64,000 nucleotides of DNA from Oscillospiraceae bacterium (GTDB taxonomy: Bacteria > Bacillota > Clostridia > Oscillospirales > Acutalibacteraceae). Positions 25,372 through 34,465 of the stretch are shown here, piece by piece. The stretch spans positions 124,001 through 188,000 of the forward strand of contig SVOJ01000001.1 of NCBI GenBank assembly GCA_015066385.1, written 5' to 3'. The notes beneath the pieces are model-generated. The model made no database searches and was not told where the DNA came from. It saw nothing but the letters and a program-made list of their open reading frames with translations. The translations under genes were made by a program, and so were the position numbers. Positions within the stretch are counted from its first letter, which is position 1, and each line of letters starts with the position of its first letter.

Positions 25372-26049
25372 TTACTTCAATACGCTTTTCAAAAGATCCG
25401 GTCTTCTTGTTGTGATGTTGTCGGGGCAAAGGGACAAGGCAAAACGGATTTCGTCTGTTGTGTTGCAGGTCCAAAGTGATATACCGAGGTTGTTTTGTCG
25501 GAAAACGGCAACCAGTTTTTCGGTTGCGTTGTTCTTGTTCATGTTGATGCCGAGTGCTCCGCAGTTTTTCACCTTTTCAACAAGGCTTTGCAGGTATTTT
25601 TCCGTCTGCAAAAGTGCGGGTCTGACATCCATATTCAGCCAATAGGGGACTGTCGGGCACGATTTTTTTGCCGTCTGGATATCTTCTTCAAACAGTCCCG
25701 TAAAGAAAATGCGGTCTTCGATGCCGTGTTTCTTGGCAATTTCATACACCTGTGCGAGCTGTTCGGTGCATTCTTTCACATCCACATTCACACGCAAAGC
25801 ATCGTATTTTGCAACCGTTGCAAAGGCTTGTTCAAGAGACACTTCGTTGCCTTTCGGCTTGTCGTGTGAAAGTACAGGCGTGCCGTCGGGGGCAAACCGC
25901 AGGTCGATTTCCACAATCTGCGCACCTTGCTGGGCACCTACTGTGATGGATTCCAGTGAGTTGTCAGGGGTGCCCATGCAGCCCGAATGGGCGGTATATG
26001 TGAATCCGTCGGCTAAATCTGCTGTGTTGCATTGCATCTTTTTATTCAT
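25372..26049 (-). CDS. glycerophosphodiester phosphodiesterase family protein
   Basis: A 225-residue TIM-barrel protein of the GDPD family, which hydrolyses glycerophosphodiesters to glycerol 3-phosphate and an alcohol. The N-terminal catalytic block reads TAHSGCMGTPDNSLES followed by QIVEIDLRFAPDGTPVLSHD, giving the His, acidic and second His positions. The commoner HRG and ENT are here HSG and DNS, a variant I also associate with clostridial members. ATG 26049 has GGAG 8 nt upstream; the longer frame to 26112 adds residues before the site. No signal peptide is seen, so it should be cytoplasmic. Confidence 0.87.
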   Translation of the reverse strand: MNKKMQCNTADLADGFTYTAHSGCMGTPDNSLESITVGAQQGAQIVEIDLRFAPDGTPVLSHDKPKGNEVSLEQAFATVAKYDALRVNVDVKECTEQLAQVYEIAKKHGIEDRIFFTGLFEEDIQTAKKSCPTVPYWLNMDVRPALLQTEKYLQSLVEKVKNCGALGINMNKNNATEKLVAVFRQNNLGISLWTCNTTDEIRFALSLCPDNITTRRPDLLKSVLK

Positions 26050-26181
26050 AAAAATCTCCGTCCGTAAGAATATGTTTGCTGTTATTTTAGCACATTCGTC
26101 ATTTTTTCGCAATCCGTATCTTGATTTATTTGAAAAAATGAGAGCAGTTTGCCAAAAATATATATAATTTTATAATAACAC

Positions 26182-26210
26182 TTGTAAAATCGGAATCCTT
26201 TTGGTATAAT
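26182..26210 (+). promoter_or_regulatory. sigma-A-type promoter of the 26263 gene run
   Basis: TTGTAA (26182-26187), 17-bp spacer, TATAAT (26205-26210), about 52 nt before the DUF2156 gene that opens a run of eight co-directional genes. Confidence 0.7.
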
Positions 26211-26262
26211 ACATAATTGAGAAATTATGATGATTTGAAAATTACCGATTTTTGGGGGATTT

Positions 26263-27168
26263 ATGCCTGCTTTTCATGTTCCGACAACGCAGGATCTGCA
26301 AGCATTCCGGAATGCTTTTTTGTCAGCAGACCGCAACAGCTGCGAATATTGCATCGGCAATGTCTTTGTGTGGAAAGAACATTTTCATTCACAGATTGCA
26401 TTGCTTGATGATATGGTGCTCTACAAGGGCGGTGAACGCAGTGTGACCTATCTGTTTCCGGTCGGCGGCGGTGATACCGAAAAAGCACTGTCTGCACTTT
26501 TTGAAGATGCAAAAAAGAACGCAAAACCGTTTCACCTTGCGGCTTTGTCCGAACAGGATTGCCGCTTTTTTGAAAATAATGACCTGTTCTGTATCCGCAG
26601 AACACCCGATACAGACGATTTTGTTTACCGTGCATCCGATCTTTGCGAACTGGCAGGTAAAAAATATCACGCAAAACGCAATCACATTTCCCGTTTTACG
26701 ACCGATCACCCCGACCGGAAATATGAAAAACTGACCGCTTCCCATATTGAACTCTGCCGCGAAATCTCCGATGCATGGTTCATGGAAAAACACGGCAGTT
26801 TCGAGCATCCCGAATACGAAGTGGTGCAAAATACATTGAATCACTTTGACGACCTCGGCTTTGAGGGCGGCATTCTGTTTGCCGACGGCAAACCCGTTGC
26901 ATTCACCACGGGTGAGCAACTCACCGCAAACACCTTCTGCACGCATCTTGAAAAATGCCACCCCGATTACAGAGGTGCATATCCCGTTATCAACCGCGAG
27001 TTTGCAATGCAACTCTCTGACCGTTTTGAATTCATAAACCGCGAGGACTGCGCAGGGGATGAAGGTTTGCGTAAAGCTAAAATGAGCTACCGTCCCGTGT
27101 CTTTAACCGAAAAATACTCCGTTTATCCAACAACGGCATTGTATGAAAAACTCGGCATTCATCTGTAA
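26263..27168 (+). CDS. DUF2156/LPG-synthase C-terminal domain protein
   Basis: A 301-residue protein of the DUF2156 family (COG4866-like), related to the soluble acyltransferase domain of lysyl-phosphatidylglycerol synthase, with a double GNAT fold. Recognisable pieces are NSCEYCIGNVFVWKE near the N-terminus, the YHAKRNHISRF region (about 145-155) and ADGKPVAFTTGEQL followed by FCTHLEKCHPDYRGAYPVIN. There is no membrane flippase part, so it is not a complete MprF. It is followed 3 nt later by a GNAT gene, a pairing I recall from Clostridia. The substrate, perhaps an aminoacyl-tRNA, is inferred. Confidence 0.82.
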   Translation: MPAFHVPTTQDLQAFRNAFLSADRNSCEYCIGNVFVWKEHFHSQIALLDDMVLYKGGERSVTYLFPVGGGDTEKALSALFEDAKKNAKPFHLAALSEQDCRFFENNDLFCIRRTPDTDDFVYRASDLCELAGKKYHAKRNHISRFTTDHPDRKYEKLTASHIELCREISDAWFMEKHGSFEHPEYEVVQNTLNHFDDLGFEGGILFADGKPVAFTTGEQLTANTFCTHLEKCHPDYRGAYPVINREFAMQLSDRFEFINREDCAGDEGLRKAKMSYRPVSLTEKYSVYPTTALYEKLGIHL

Positions 27169-27171
27169 GTT

Positions 27172-27831
27172 ATGCAATATTCATTACAAAACTGTAAAAT
27201 TGAAGACCTGAAATGCCTTTGGGAAGTCGTGTTCGGTGACACAAGAGCCGTGACAGATGCCTTTTTTGAAAATGCGTTTTTCCCCGACGGTTGTTTTTAT
27301 GAAAGTGCCGACGGCAAAGCCGTTTCAGCCCTTTATCTTCTGCCCGTTACGCTGGATGACAAAAAAGGATTTTACCTGTATGCCGCGGCAACACTGCCTG
27401 CTTACAGAGGCAAAGGCATCATGGGTAAACTCATAAAAGAAGCCTTGCAATATGCAAAAAGTGTTGCGGATTTTGTTTATCTTTGTCCCGCAGAAGAATC
27501 TCTTTATGATTATTACCGCCGCTTCGGTTTTTCGCAGACACTGCATGCACGGTTTGAAGATACCGCTGATTGCACAAAACTGATCAGTGCACAGGCGTTT
27601 TATGACAAAACAAAATCCATGCCGCACACACCGCTGTTTTCTTTGGGTGTTTATCGCTATGCGGTTGCAATCGGCTGTGAATTATATAAAGAGGATGCCG
27701 CGCGTTTCGACGGACAATTCGTTTTCCCGTCTTCACATCCGACAGGGAATATAAAACCCTACGGTATGCTGTGTCCGTTATCCGATTATAAGTTTTTCGA
27801 AAATATTTTCGCATTTTTGACCATGAATTAA
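27172..27831 (+). CDS. GNAT family N-acetyltransferase
   Basis: A 219-residue acetyl-CoA-dependent acyltransferase. The GNAT core is clear: AATLPAYRGKGIMGKLIKEA (about 81-100; the RGKGIM loop binds the CoA pyrophosphate) and later LYDYYRRFGF, the usual motif B tyrosine helix. It starts 3 nt after the DUF2156 gene, so it is probably co-translated and may act in the same modification. The C-terminal 80 residues are extra to a minimal GNAT. The acceptor is unknown. Confidence 0.87.
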   Translation: MQYSLQNCKIEDLKCLWEVVFGDTRAVTDAFFENAFFPDGCFYESADGKAVSALYLLPVTLDDKKGFYLYAAATLPAYRGKGIMGKLIKEALQYAKSVADFVYLCPAEESLYDYYRRFGFSQTLHARFEDTADCTKLISAQAFYDKTKSMPHTPLFSLGVYRYAVAIGCELYKEDAARFDGQFVFPSSHPTGNIKPYGMLCPLSDYKFFENIFAFLTMN

Positions 27832-27849
27832 CGAAAGGAATGTTGTGCA

Positions 27850-28392
27850 ATGATCTATCTTTTTCTTGCCGAAGGCTTTGAAGAAATTGAGGCTCTGACT
27901 CCGGTTGACTATCTGCGCCGTGCAGGTATTATCGTTACAACGGTCGGTGTCGGTGCGAAAAATATTACAGGTGCGCACAACATCACCGTTGCTGCAGATA
28001 TCACAACGCAGGAACTTCCCGAAAATGCTGATTTTGACGGCGTGATTCTTCCCGGCGGAATGCCCGGAACCCTTAATCTTGAAAAAGATACCACCGTCAT
28101 GCACTTTGTTAACCGTGCTTATAATGAAAATAAATTACTGTGTGCCATCTGTGCCGCACCGTCCGTACTCGGACATGCAGGTATCCTCAACGGCAAAAAA
28201 GCCACCTGTTTCCCCGGTTTTGAAGAAGACCTGACGGGTGCCGTTGCCACGGGTGCACCTGTTGAAAAAGACGGCAATATCATCACCGCAAGGGGAGCCG
28301 GCGTTGCTGCGGACTTCGCTTTTGCCATTATTGCGGCTTGCAAAGACCAAGAAACGGCAGACAAAATCTGCCGTCAGATTCAGAGCAAATGA
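27850..28392 (+). CDS. DJ-1/PfpI family protein
   Basis: A 180-residue protein of the DJ-1/ThiJ branch. The N-terminus (MIYLFLAEGFEEIEALTPVD) gives the conserved acidic residue and the nucleophile elbow AICAAPSVLGHAG carries the reactive Cys near residue 100. Family members act as deglycases or redox-responsive chaperones; the exact reaction is debated. Length is normal. It ends with an ATGA overlap into the 5-formyltetrahydrofolate cyclo-ligase gene, a combination seen in other Clostridia. Confidence 0.92.
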   Translation: MIYLFLAEGFEEIEALTPVDYLRRAGIIVTTVGVGAKNITGAHNITVAADITTQELPENADFDGVILPGGMPGTLNLEKDTTVMHFVNRAYNENKLLCAICAAPSVLGHAGILNGKKATCFPGFEEDLTGAVATGAPVEKDGNIITARGAGVAADFAFAIIAACKDQETADKICRQIQSK

Positions 28393-28967
28393 CGGTTGAT
28401 ATCCGCCCTGTCAAAATGCGGTTGCGTAAGGAAGCAAAAGAATACCGACTTTCTCTTTCCGCAGAGGATAAAGAACGCAACGACCGCAAAATCGCAAACA
28501 AACTGCTGAACCTGTGGACCTTCCGCGATGCCCAAACCCTGTTGGCTTATATGTCAACGGAAATTGAAGTCGATACCCGTTACCTTATCGAACGGGCATG
28601 GGAACTGGGTAAAAAAGTTGCCGTTCCGCGCTGTATTGCAGGCACAAGAAATATGGTCTTTCACTATATTTCTTCGTTTGATGACCTTGAAAACGGTGCA
28701 TTCGGTGTGCTTGAACCCATTGCCGAGCGTTGTCCGACGGTCAGTTGTTTTGAAAACTGCATCTGTGTGGTTCCTGCTTTGGTTTTTGATAAAAAGTGTT
28801 TTCGTCTCGGTTACGGAAAAGGATATTATGACCGTTTCTTAGCTTCTTTCCAAGGAACGGCGGTGGGGGTTTGTTATGAAGCCTGCCGAAAGGAAAATAT
28901 TCCCCACGGAAAGTACGATAAGAGTCTGGATCTTTTTATTACCGAAAACAGGATATATACCCCATAA
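28389..28967 (+). CDS. 5-formyltetrahydrofolate cyclo-ligase
   Basis: A 192-residue cytosolic enzyme that converts 5-formyl-THF to 5,10-methenyl-THF using ATP, recycling an inhibitory folate. The diagnostic motif RLGYGKGYYDRFL lies near residue 139, with VVPALVFDKKCFRLG before it, and the N-terminal KMRLRKEAKEYR helix binds the nucleotide in relatives. ATG 28389 overlaps the preceding stop; the open frame further upstream is within the DJ-1 gene. It is followed 17 nt later by mltG, which it often precedes in Firmicutes. Confidence 0.93.
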   Translation: MTVDIRPVKMRLRKEAKEYRLSLSAEDKERNDRKIANKLLNLWTFRDAQTLLAYMSTEIEVDTRYLIERAWELGKKVAVPRCIAGTRNMVFHYISSFDDLENGAFGVLEPIAERCPTVSCFENCICVVPALVFDKKCFRLGYGKGYYDRFLASFQGTAVGVCYEACRKENIPHGKYDKSLDLFITENRIYTP

Positions 28968-28984
28968 CCTAAAAGGAGCGTATC

Positions 28985-30484
28985 ATGAATAACGATAACA
29001 ACCAGAACGAGCACAGAATGTCAAGGGACGAATTGTCCTTTGCGTATGAGGATTTGTTGCGCAATTTCACGGAATCGGAACCGGCGGTAACGATCCCCGA
29101 ACGAAAAAAAAGTACGCCCGCAAAAGCGGACAATGTTGCCAAAACTGAATCTGCGACACCGAAAGCCGAAAGCGTAAAAGAAACAACAAAAACCACGTAT
29201 ACCGAATCTTCTGCTTCTGCTTCTTCTTCTTCTTCTTCTGCAAAATCTTCCGCTGCGCCAAAGAAAAAAACAACAAAATCCGCTTCCGCGCAGCAAAATT
29301 CATCGCAGAATGCAGTTTCTGCAAGCCGCGGTCTGACGGAAAAAGAGCGTGCTAAGATTGCCAAGCACAAAAAAAAGCAACAGTATAAAGCAAAGAAACG
29401 TCAATTCCGTAAGCAGAGATGGGCACACAGAGCATTGAGTCTGTTGGTCACTGCAATGCTGATTGTGATTATTGTGCTTACAAGTTCCGCTTTGAAAATC
29501 CCGCTTCTGGGCTTTGTCAATGACATTATTGCCATTGACCGCAGTGATACGCCCGTTGCCGTTTATATTTCGGAAGATATGAAAACAGAACAGATTCTGA
29601 ATATGCTGGAAGAATATGATCTGATTTATTCCGCAAAGTTCTGTAATCTTCTGATGGGCTTTTTCGGCTATGATGATGACAGTGAATTTGTGGTCGGTGA
29701 ACATGTGCTGACTGCAAAAATGGGTGTTGAGGGGATGCTCAATTCCATGCTGTTTGAATCTGACATCAATGCGACGGTTAAAATTACATTCCCCGAAGGC
29801 TACACCATTGATCAGATTGCCGAAAAACTCTACAGTGAAAAGGTTATTTCTTCAAAGAATATTCTTTACAATGCCGTTGCAACATACGAATTCCCCGAAA
29901 ACTTTGGTTTCCTCAATTCCATCACCGATGCCCAGACCAGATACCGTGTGCTGGAAGGCTATATGTATCCCGATACCTATGAATTCTACCTCGGTGAAAA
30001 TGTAAACAGTGTTATCAATCGTTTCCTGAATAACTTTTCATCAAAGTGGATCGAAGAATATCAGGACGAAGCAGATTCGCTCGGTATGACCGTGGACGAG
30101 GTCATTACCTTTGCTTCCATCCTGCAGAAGGAAGCAAGTGATGCAAATCAGATGTACACCATTTCTTCGATTCTTCACAATCGTCTTGATTCGGATTCAT
30201 TGCGCATTCTGCAATGCGACTCCACGCAGGATTATATTGCAAAGATTGATGCGGGACTGCTGAATCAGGTACAGTTGAACGCTTTGCTGGAAGTGTATGA
30301 CACATATCAGTGTGTCGGTCTTCCCGTTGGTCCTATCTGCAATCCCGGCGGCGATGCCATTTATGCCGCATTGCATCCGGATGATACGGATTATTACTAC
30401 TTCTGCCATGATTCCGACGGCAATATTTACACAGCCAGAACATTGGATGAACACTCCATCAATGTTCAGAATTATGTTGATTAA
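28985..30484 (+). CDS. mltG: endolytic transglycosylase MltG
   Basis: A 499-residue membrane-anchored lytic transglycosylase that cuts nascent peptidoglycan strands. Residues 1-145 are cytoplasmic and low-complexity (Ser/Ala/Lys-rich, with a TCT-repeat Ser tract near 77-85), then a transmembrane helix (about 148-170), a LysM-like region and the YceG catalytic domain. ITFASILQKEASD (about residue 374) holds the catalytic Glu, and YQCVGLPVGPICNPG with AALHPDDTDYYYF is the conserved C-terminal block. AAGGAG precedes ATG 28985. The cytoplasmic extension is longer than in E. coli but common in Clostridia. Confidence 0.94.
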   Translation: MNNDNNQNEHRMSRDELSFAYEDLLRNFTESEPAVTIPERKKSTPAKADNVAKTESATPKAESVKETTKTTYTESSASASSSSSSAKSSAAPKKKTTKSASAQQNSSQNAVSASRGLTEKERAKIAKHKKKQQYKAKKRQFRKQRWAHRALSLLVTAMLIVIIVLTSSALKIPLLGFVNDIIAIDRSDTPVAVYISEDMKTEQILNMLEEYDLIYSAKFCNLLMGFFGYDDDSEFVVGEHVLTAKMGVEGMLNSMLFESDINATVKITFPEGYTIDQIAEKLYSEKVISSKNILYNAVATYEFPENFGFLNSITDAQTRYRVLEGYMYPDTYEFYLGENVNSVINRFLNNFSSKWIEEYQDEADSLGMTVDEVITFASILQKEASDANQMYTISSILHNRLDSDSLRILQCDSTQDYIAKIDAGLLNQVQLNALLEVYDTYQCVGLPVGPICNPGGDAIYAALHPDDTDYYYFCHDSDGNIYTARTLDEHSINVQNYVD

Positions 30485-30526
30485 AAATTTGATTATAAAT
30501 CAAAAAAAGAAAGGAAAGAAAAGAAA

Positions 30527-31540
30527 ATGAACGTATTCATGATCGGCGGCACCGGACTTCTCGGTTCTGCAGCAGCACAGCTTTTTATTGACAGAGGCCA
30601 CACTGTTAAATCCATCGCACTCCCTCCGCTTCCCGCAGGTGCTCCCATTCCCGAAGAAATGGAACTTGTATGGGGCAACTACTTTGACATGAGCGACGAA
30701 GAACTCAAGGAAATGATGAAAGGTTGCGATACCTTCGTTTTCGCCGCCGGTGTTGACGAACGTGTTGAATTCCCCGCACCCGTTTACGAAGCTTACAAAA
30801 AATACAACATTGAACCCGTTCGCCGTTTCCTCACGCTCGGCAAAGAAGTCGGCATCAAGCATGCTGTTATTCTCGGTTCTTACTTCTCATACTTTGCAAA
30901 ACATTTCCCCGAAATGGAACTGACCAAAAAGCATCCCTACATCCGTAGCCGTATTGAACAGGAAAATGTTGCTGTTTCCTTCGCAAAAGACGGCACCATG
31001 GACGTTGCTGTTCTTGAACTGCCTTACATTTTCGGCACACAGCCCGGCAGAAAGCCTGTCTGGGTCATCCTCATTGAACAGCTTGCCCGCATGAAGCCCG
31101 TTACCATGTATCCCCAGGGCGGTACCACCATGCTGACCGTCCGTCAGGTTGCACAGGCTATTGTCGGTGCTGCTGAAAAGAACAAGGGCGGCTGGTGCTA
31201 TCCCATCGGTTTCTACAACCTGACCTGGGATCAGTTCCTTTCCATCGTTCATGCCGCTATGGGCAAGCCCGGCAGAAAGATCGTTCACATTGCAAAGTGG
31301 ATGTTCCAGGCTTTCGGTCTTACCATGAGAAAAGATTATGCAGACCGCGGCATTGAAGGCGGCGTGGATCCCGTTGCTCTTGCCGACATCATGTGCATGA
31401 ACACATGGATCGACCGTAAATGGGCTGCTTCTCTCGGTGTTACCGAAGACGATATTACCGCTGCTATTTATGATTCCGTCAAGCTTTCCGTTATTGCTTA
31501 CGAAGGCACACAGGAACTTGTCGGTATGAAGGGCGAATAA
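30527..31540 (+). CDS. NAD-dependent epimerase/dehydratase family protein
   Basis: A 337-residue extended short-chain dehydrogenase/reductase. The N-terminal Rossmann motif is IGGTGLLGSAAAQLF (GGTGxxG, residues 4-18). ILGSYFSYFAKHFPE and a YIRSRIEQENVAVSF segment take the place of the usual YxxxK, so catalysis may be altered. Later KPVTMYPQGGTTMLTVRQVA and WYPIGFYNLTW-like stretches are those of nucleoside-diphosphate-sugar epimerase relatives. No signal peptide. A perfect terminator follows at 31555. The substrate cannot be stated. Confidence 0.85.
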   Translation: MNVFMIGGTGLLGSAAAQLFIDRGHTVKSIALPPLPAGAPIPEEMELVWGNYFDMSDEELKEMMKGCDTFVFAAGVDERVEFPAPVYEAYKKYNIEPVRRFLTLGKEVGIKHAVILGSYFSYFAKHFPEMELTKKHPYIRSRIEQENVAVSFAKDGTMDVAVLELPYIFGTQPGRKPVWVILIEQLARMKPVTMYPQGGTTMLTVRQVAQAIVGAAEKNKGGWCYPIGFYNLTWDQFLSIVHAAMGKPGRKIVHIAKWMFQAFGLTMRKDYADRGIEGGVDPVALADIMCMNTWIDRKWAASLGVTEDDITAAIYDSVKLSVIAYEGTQELVGMKGE

Positions 31541-31554
31541 GATTAAAATTTTGT

Positions 31555-31584
31555 ACGGGCGGCGGTTTTCCGCTGCCCGTTTTT
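31555..31584 (+). terminator. terminator immediately upstream of rlmD
   Basis: ACGGGC plus GGCGG pairs with CCGCT plus GCCCGT around TTTT, followed by TTTT. It ends one base before the GAGGA ribosome binding site of the gene at 31595, leaving no room for a promoter between. Confidence 0.8.
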
Positions 31585-31594
31585 GAGGATTAAA

Positions 31595-32749
31595 ATGTCT
31601 AATCAAAAATCTCTGTGTCCCGTTGCCGGAAAATGCGGCGGTTGTCAGATTCTGAATATGGATTATCCCCGCCAGTTGTCTTTCAAGCAGGCGAAAGTGA
31701 TCAAACTGCTCGGAAAATTCTGCCATGTGAAAGAGATCATCGGTATGGAGCATCCCTTTCACTACCGCAACAAGGTGCAGGCGGCGTTCGGAACAACAAG
31801 GGGCGGGCAGATCATTTCGGGTGTCTATCAATCGGGCTCGCATCGCATTGTAAAGGTCGATTCCTGTCTGCTCGAAGATGAAAAAGCGGATGCAATCATT
31901 GTCACGGTGCGTAAACTGCTCAAGGGCTTCAAACTGACCGCCTACAATGAATTCAACCGCACGGGCTTTCTTCGTCATGTGCTCGTGAAACGGGCATTTG
32001 CAACGGGGGAGGTCATGGTTGTGCTGGTGTCTGCAACCCCGATGTTCCCGGGCAAAAACAGTTTTGTTTCGGCACTTCTTAAGGCACACCCCGAAATTAC
32101 AACCGTCATCCACAATGTCAATGACCGTTTTACATCGCTTGTGCTCGGTGAAAGACAGACCGTGCTGTACGGCGACGGTTATATCACCGACATTCTTTGC
32201 GGGCTGAAATTCCGCATTTCCGCACAGTCGTTTTATCAGATCAATCCCGTGCAGACGGAAATTCTTTACAATACCGCCATGGAGTATGCACAGCTGACCG
32301 GTAATGAAACCGTAGTCGATGCCTATTGCGGTGTCGGCACCATCGGCATGGTTGCCGCCAAAACCGCAGGAACTGTTGTCGGTGTTGAAAGCAACCCGCA
32401 GGCAGTCAAGGATGCCATCGTCAATGCAAAAATCAACGACATGAAAAACATCCGCTTTGTGTGTGCGGATGCAACCGAATTTTTGTGTGAAGCCGCCGAA
32501 AACGGAGAGCACTGCGATGTTTTACTCATGGACCCGCCCAGAGCCGGCAGTACCCCGCAGTTCATTGATGCCGCGGCAAAACTTGCCCCCGACCGTATTG
32601 TGTATGTGTCCTGCAATCCCGAAACCCTCGCAAGAGATCTGAACCTGTTTATCAAAAAAGGCTACGCGGTCAAAAAAATCCAACCCGTCGATATGTTCCC
32701 CCATACCGACCATACAGAATGCGTCGTGCAGATTTTAAAAAAACAATAA
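31595..32749 (+). CDS. rlmD: 23S rRNA (uracil-C5)-methyltransferase, RlmD/RumA family
   Basis: A 384-residue SAM-dependent enzyme that methylates C5 of a uracil in 23S rRNA or, in some relatives, tRNA. It begins with the iron-sulfur motif CPVAGKCGGCQ, and the catalytic domain shows DAYCGVGTIG (SAM site), LLMDPPRAG and VYVSCNPETLARDL (catalytic Cys). The usual N-terminal TRAM domain is absent, which is common in short Firmicute members. ATG 31595 is chosen for the GAGGA 5 nt upstream. The exact target base is not determinable here. Confidence 0.92.
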   Translation: MSNQKSLCPVAGKCGGCQILNMDYPRQLSFKQAKVIKLLGKFCHVKEIIGMEHPFHYRNKVQAAFGTTRGGQIISGVYQSGSHRIVKVDSCLLEDEKADAIIVTVRKLLKGFKLTAYNEFNRTGFLRHVLVKRAFATGEVMVVLVSATPMFPGKNSFVSALLKAHPEITTVIHNVNDRFTSLVLGERQTVLYGDGYITDILCGLKFRISAQSFYQINPVQTEILYNTAMEYAQLTGNETVVDAYCGVGTIGMVAAKTAGTVVGVESNPQAVKDAIVNAKINDMKNIRFVCADATEFLCEAAENGEHCDVLLMDPPRAGSTPQFIDAAAKLAPDRIVYVSCNPETLARDLNLFIKKGYAVKKIQPVDMFPHTDHTECVVQILKKQ

Positions 32750-32768
32750 TTTTTCCGGAGACAATATA

Positions 32769-33623
32769 ATGGATGACGGTTTGAAAACATTGCTTGCCAT
32801 GTTTAAAGGAAGCTACTGGAGAAGTGAAATAAGCGTTTCTGAAGAAGATATATCTTGTGCAAAAGAAAAAGGATATCTTTTCGATTATCCTGCATATGAA
32901 TCCCATGCAGATTCTTTGCATAGATTAAATTCCATAATCTCAAAGATTGATCCAACGGATATCGCTGATGCTTTTCTTTTCAGTCTGTCAACCCGTAAAC
33001 TTGAATACCGTTCTGCTCTCGGAAGCTATTATTACGCGAAAGCTGTTCGTGAGCATAGTTTTATGGCCAGCCATAATGAAACGCTTGCTGCCGCCGCTGT
33101 TCATTGTTATCTTTGCGGCTGGGATGCATGGCAGACCTCACCAAGCAAATTTGAATTATTATATGAAGGCTATAACAGATATAATTATGAGAGATACAAA
33201 TTCGGCGGAGTCAGGCATGCTTATATCAATTATGCACTTTTTGACCTGGAACAGTTTACAAAACTACCCAAGGTGACTCCTGCTGATGAAGATCGGCAAA
33301 TTCTTACGCAAATACTGTCTTGTGTTGACCGGTTGAACAACTCTGACAAGGTTGGTAAACTCAGGGATACGATCGTTAAAGCGAAAATATTCAAGAGCAA
33401 TAAGGATGAAGTATCTGTTCTTTTAGATGAACTGGGAATATGCGGCATTCTGACAGGGAAAGATTATCCGTCTTATGATGTATATTTTGCAAATGAATAT
33501 GAAAGAGCACCTGTTGAGCATAGAAATGACTTTGCGTATCCCGTTAACAGATGGTATGCACGAGATGGAATCAATACAGAAAAACTAAAAGAAGTATTTG
33601 GCGACGGTTTTATTGATCATTGA
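32769..33623 (+). CDS. hypothetical helical protein
   Basis: A 284-residue cytoplasmic protein without a family I recognise. It looks mostly alpha-helical, with a central Tyr/Ala-rich part (RSALGSYYYAKAVREHSFMA, then AAAVHCYLCGWDAW) that could be helical repeats. GGAG stands 8 nt before ATG 32769. It is the last gene of the run that starts at 26263 and ends before a bidirectional terminator. Its codon usage looks more AT-rich than its upstream neighbours, which may mean a later addition. Confidence 0.75.
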   Translation: MDDGLKTLLAMFKGSYWRSEISVSEEDISCAKEKGYLFDYPAYESHADSLHRLNSIISKIDPTDIADAFLFSLSTRKLEYRSALGSYYYAKAVREHSFMASHNETLAAAAVHCYLCGWDAWQTSPSKFELLYEGYNRYNYERYKFGGVRHAYINYALFDLEQFTKLPKVTPADEDRQILTQILSCVDRLNNSDKVGKLRDTIVKAKIFKSNKDEVSVLLDELGICGILTGKDYPSYDVYFANEYERAPVEHRNDFAYPVNRWYARDGINTEKLKEVFGDGFIDH

Positions 33624-33743
33624 CTCCGGCATAAGTGGGCGACGGGCTATTGTTGCGGTAGGACGTGTTATAGGCTGAATTTTCGCCGCTTGATTCCAAT
33701 GTATGTTGAAATTTGTGTTCTTTTGAGTCGGAAAGATATCCGC

Positions 33744-33775
33744 AAAAAAACAGCCGTTGCAATTCGGCTGTTTTT
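33744..33775. terminator. bidirectional terminator between convergent genes
   Basis: AAAAAAACAGCCG pairs with CGGCTGTTTTT around TTGCAATT. A-run and T-run on the two sides suit both the 32769 gene and the minus-strand XRE gene at 34387. Confidence 0.82.
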
Positions 33776-33781
33776 GTGTTA

Positions 33782-34387
33782 TTATGTTTTGCGGAGCATG
33801 CCGACGGTTTCGTCGCGAACGAGCAATTCTGCGTGCTCGATGAGTGTCTGAAAACACAGCGGTTTTTCCGGTTCCGATTGCGCTTCTTTTAACTGCGGAA
33901 AATCCTGTGTCATTTCCGAAAGCAGAAGTCCCGACAAACGGTTTGCCGCCGTGCGGTCCAATGTCAGCCAATCGGCAGTATTGCCGTCTGCATGGCGAAG
34001 TGCCGCCACAAAGCGGTAAACGGAAAGGGTCATATAGTCTGCCAACAGTGCTTCCGCAGTTTCCCCGCGACTGCTCATTTCTTCACTCAATCGCACAAAA
34101 CAGCGCAGAATGGTGCGCAGATGCAGTATTTCATCTTCAGGTGTATCTGCGGCATCAAAAATTTCATTTGCACCAAGGCGGGTGTCACTCAACCCCAAAA
34201 GCCAATCCGATGTTACGCCGTAATACTCCGATGCTTTTCTTACAAATTCCAGACCGCATTCGCGGATGCCTTTTTCGTAATGCGATAAAAGTGCCTGCGA
34301 AACCCCCAAAGCGGCGGCGGCTTCCTTCTGGCTAACCCCTTTTGCCCTGCGCAAATCACTCAATTTGTTTGCAAAATCAGCGGTCAT
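33782..34387 (-). CDS. XRE-family transcriptional regulator
   Basis: A 201-residue regulator. The HTH (LSDLRRAKGVSQKEAAAALG, then SQALLSHYEKGIRECGLEFV) fills residues 6-62, followed by a YYGVTSDWLLGLSDTR segment typical of Firmicute XRE proteins that bear a longer helical C-terminal domain. AAGGAG precedes ATG 34387; the frame extends upstream but without a site. It is divergent from the histidine phosphatase gene at 34466, whose promoter region it may control. Confidence 0.9.
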   Translation of the reverse strand: MTADFANKLSDLRRAKGVSQKEAAAALGVSQALLSHYEKGIRECGLEFVRKASEYYGVTSDWLLGLSDTRLGANEIFDAADTPEDEILHLRTILRCFVRLSEEMSSRGETAEALLADYMTLSVYRFVAALRHADGNTADWLTLDRTAANRLSGLLLSEMTQDFPQLKEAQSEPEKPLCFQTLIEHAELLVRDETVGMLRKT

Positions 34388-34465
34388 TATGATCACTCCT
34401 TTTAACTGTCTGTATAATGATAGCATAAAATAACAATCCTGTAAATACTAAACGGAGAATCTGCT

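Noticed and set aside
25372-26049. GDPD as catalytically dead because of HSG/DNS in place of HRG/ENT
   Set aside because: The His and acidic positions are kept and the variant appears to be a normal clostridial form, so it is not singled out as a finding.
29209-29242. TCT trinucleotide run in mltG as phase-variation tract
   Set aside because: It is in frame and changes only Ser count in a disordered region; slippage by 3 would not switch the gene off.
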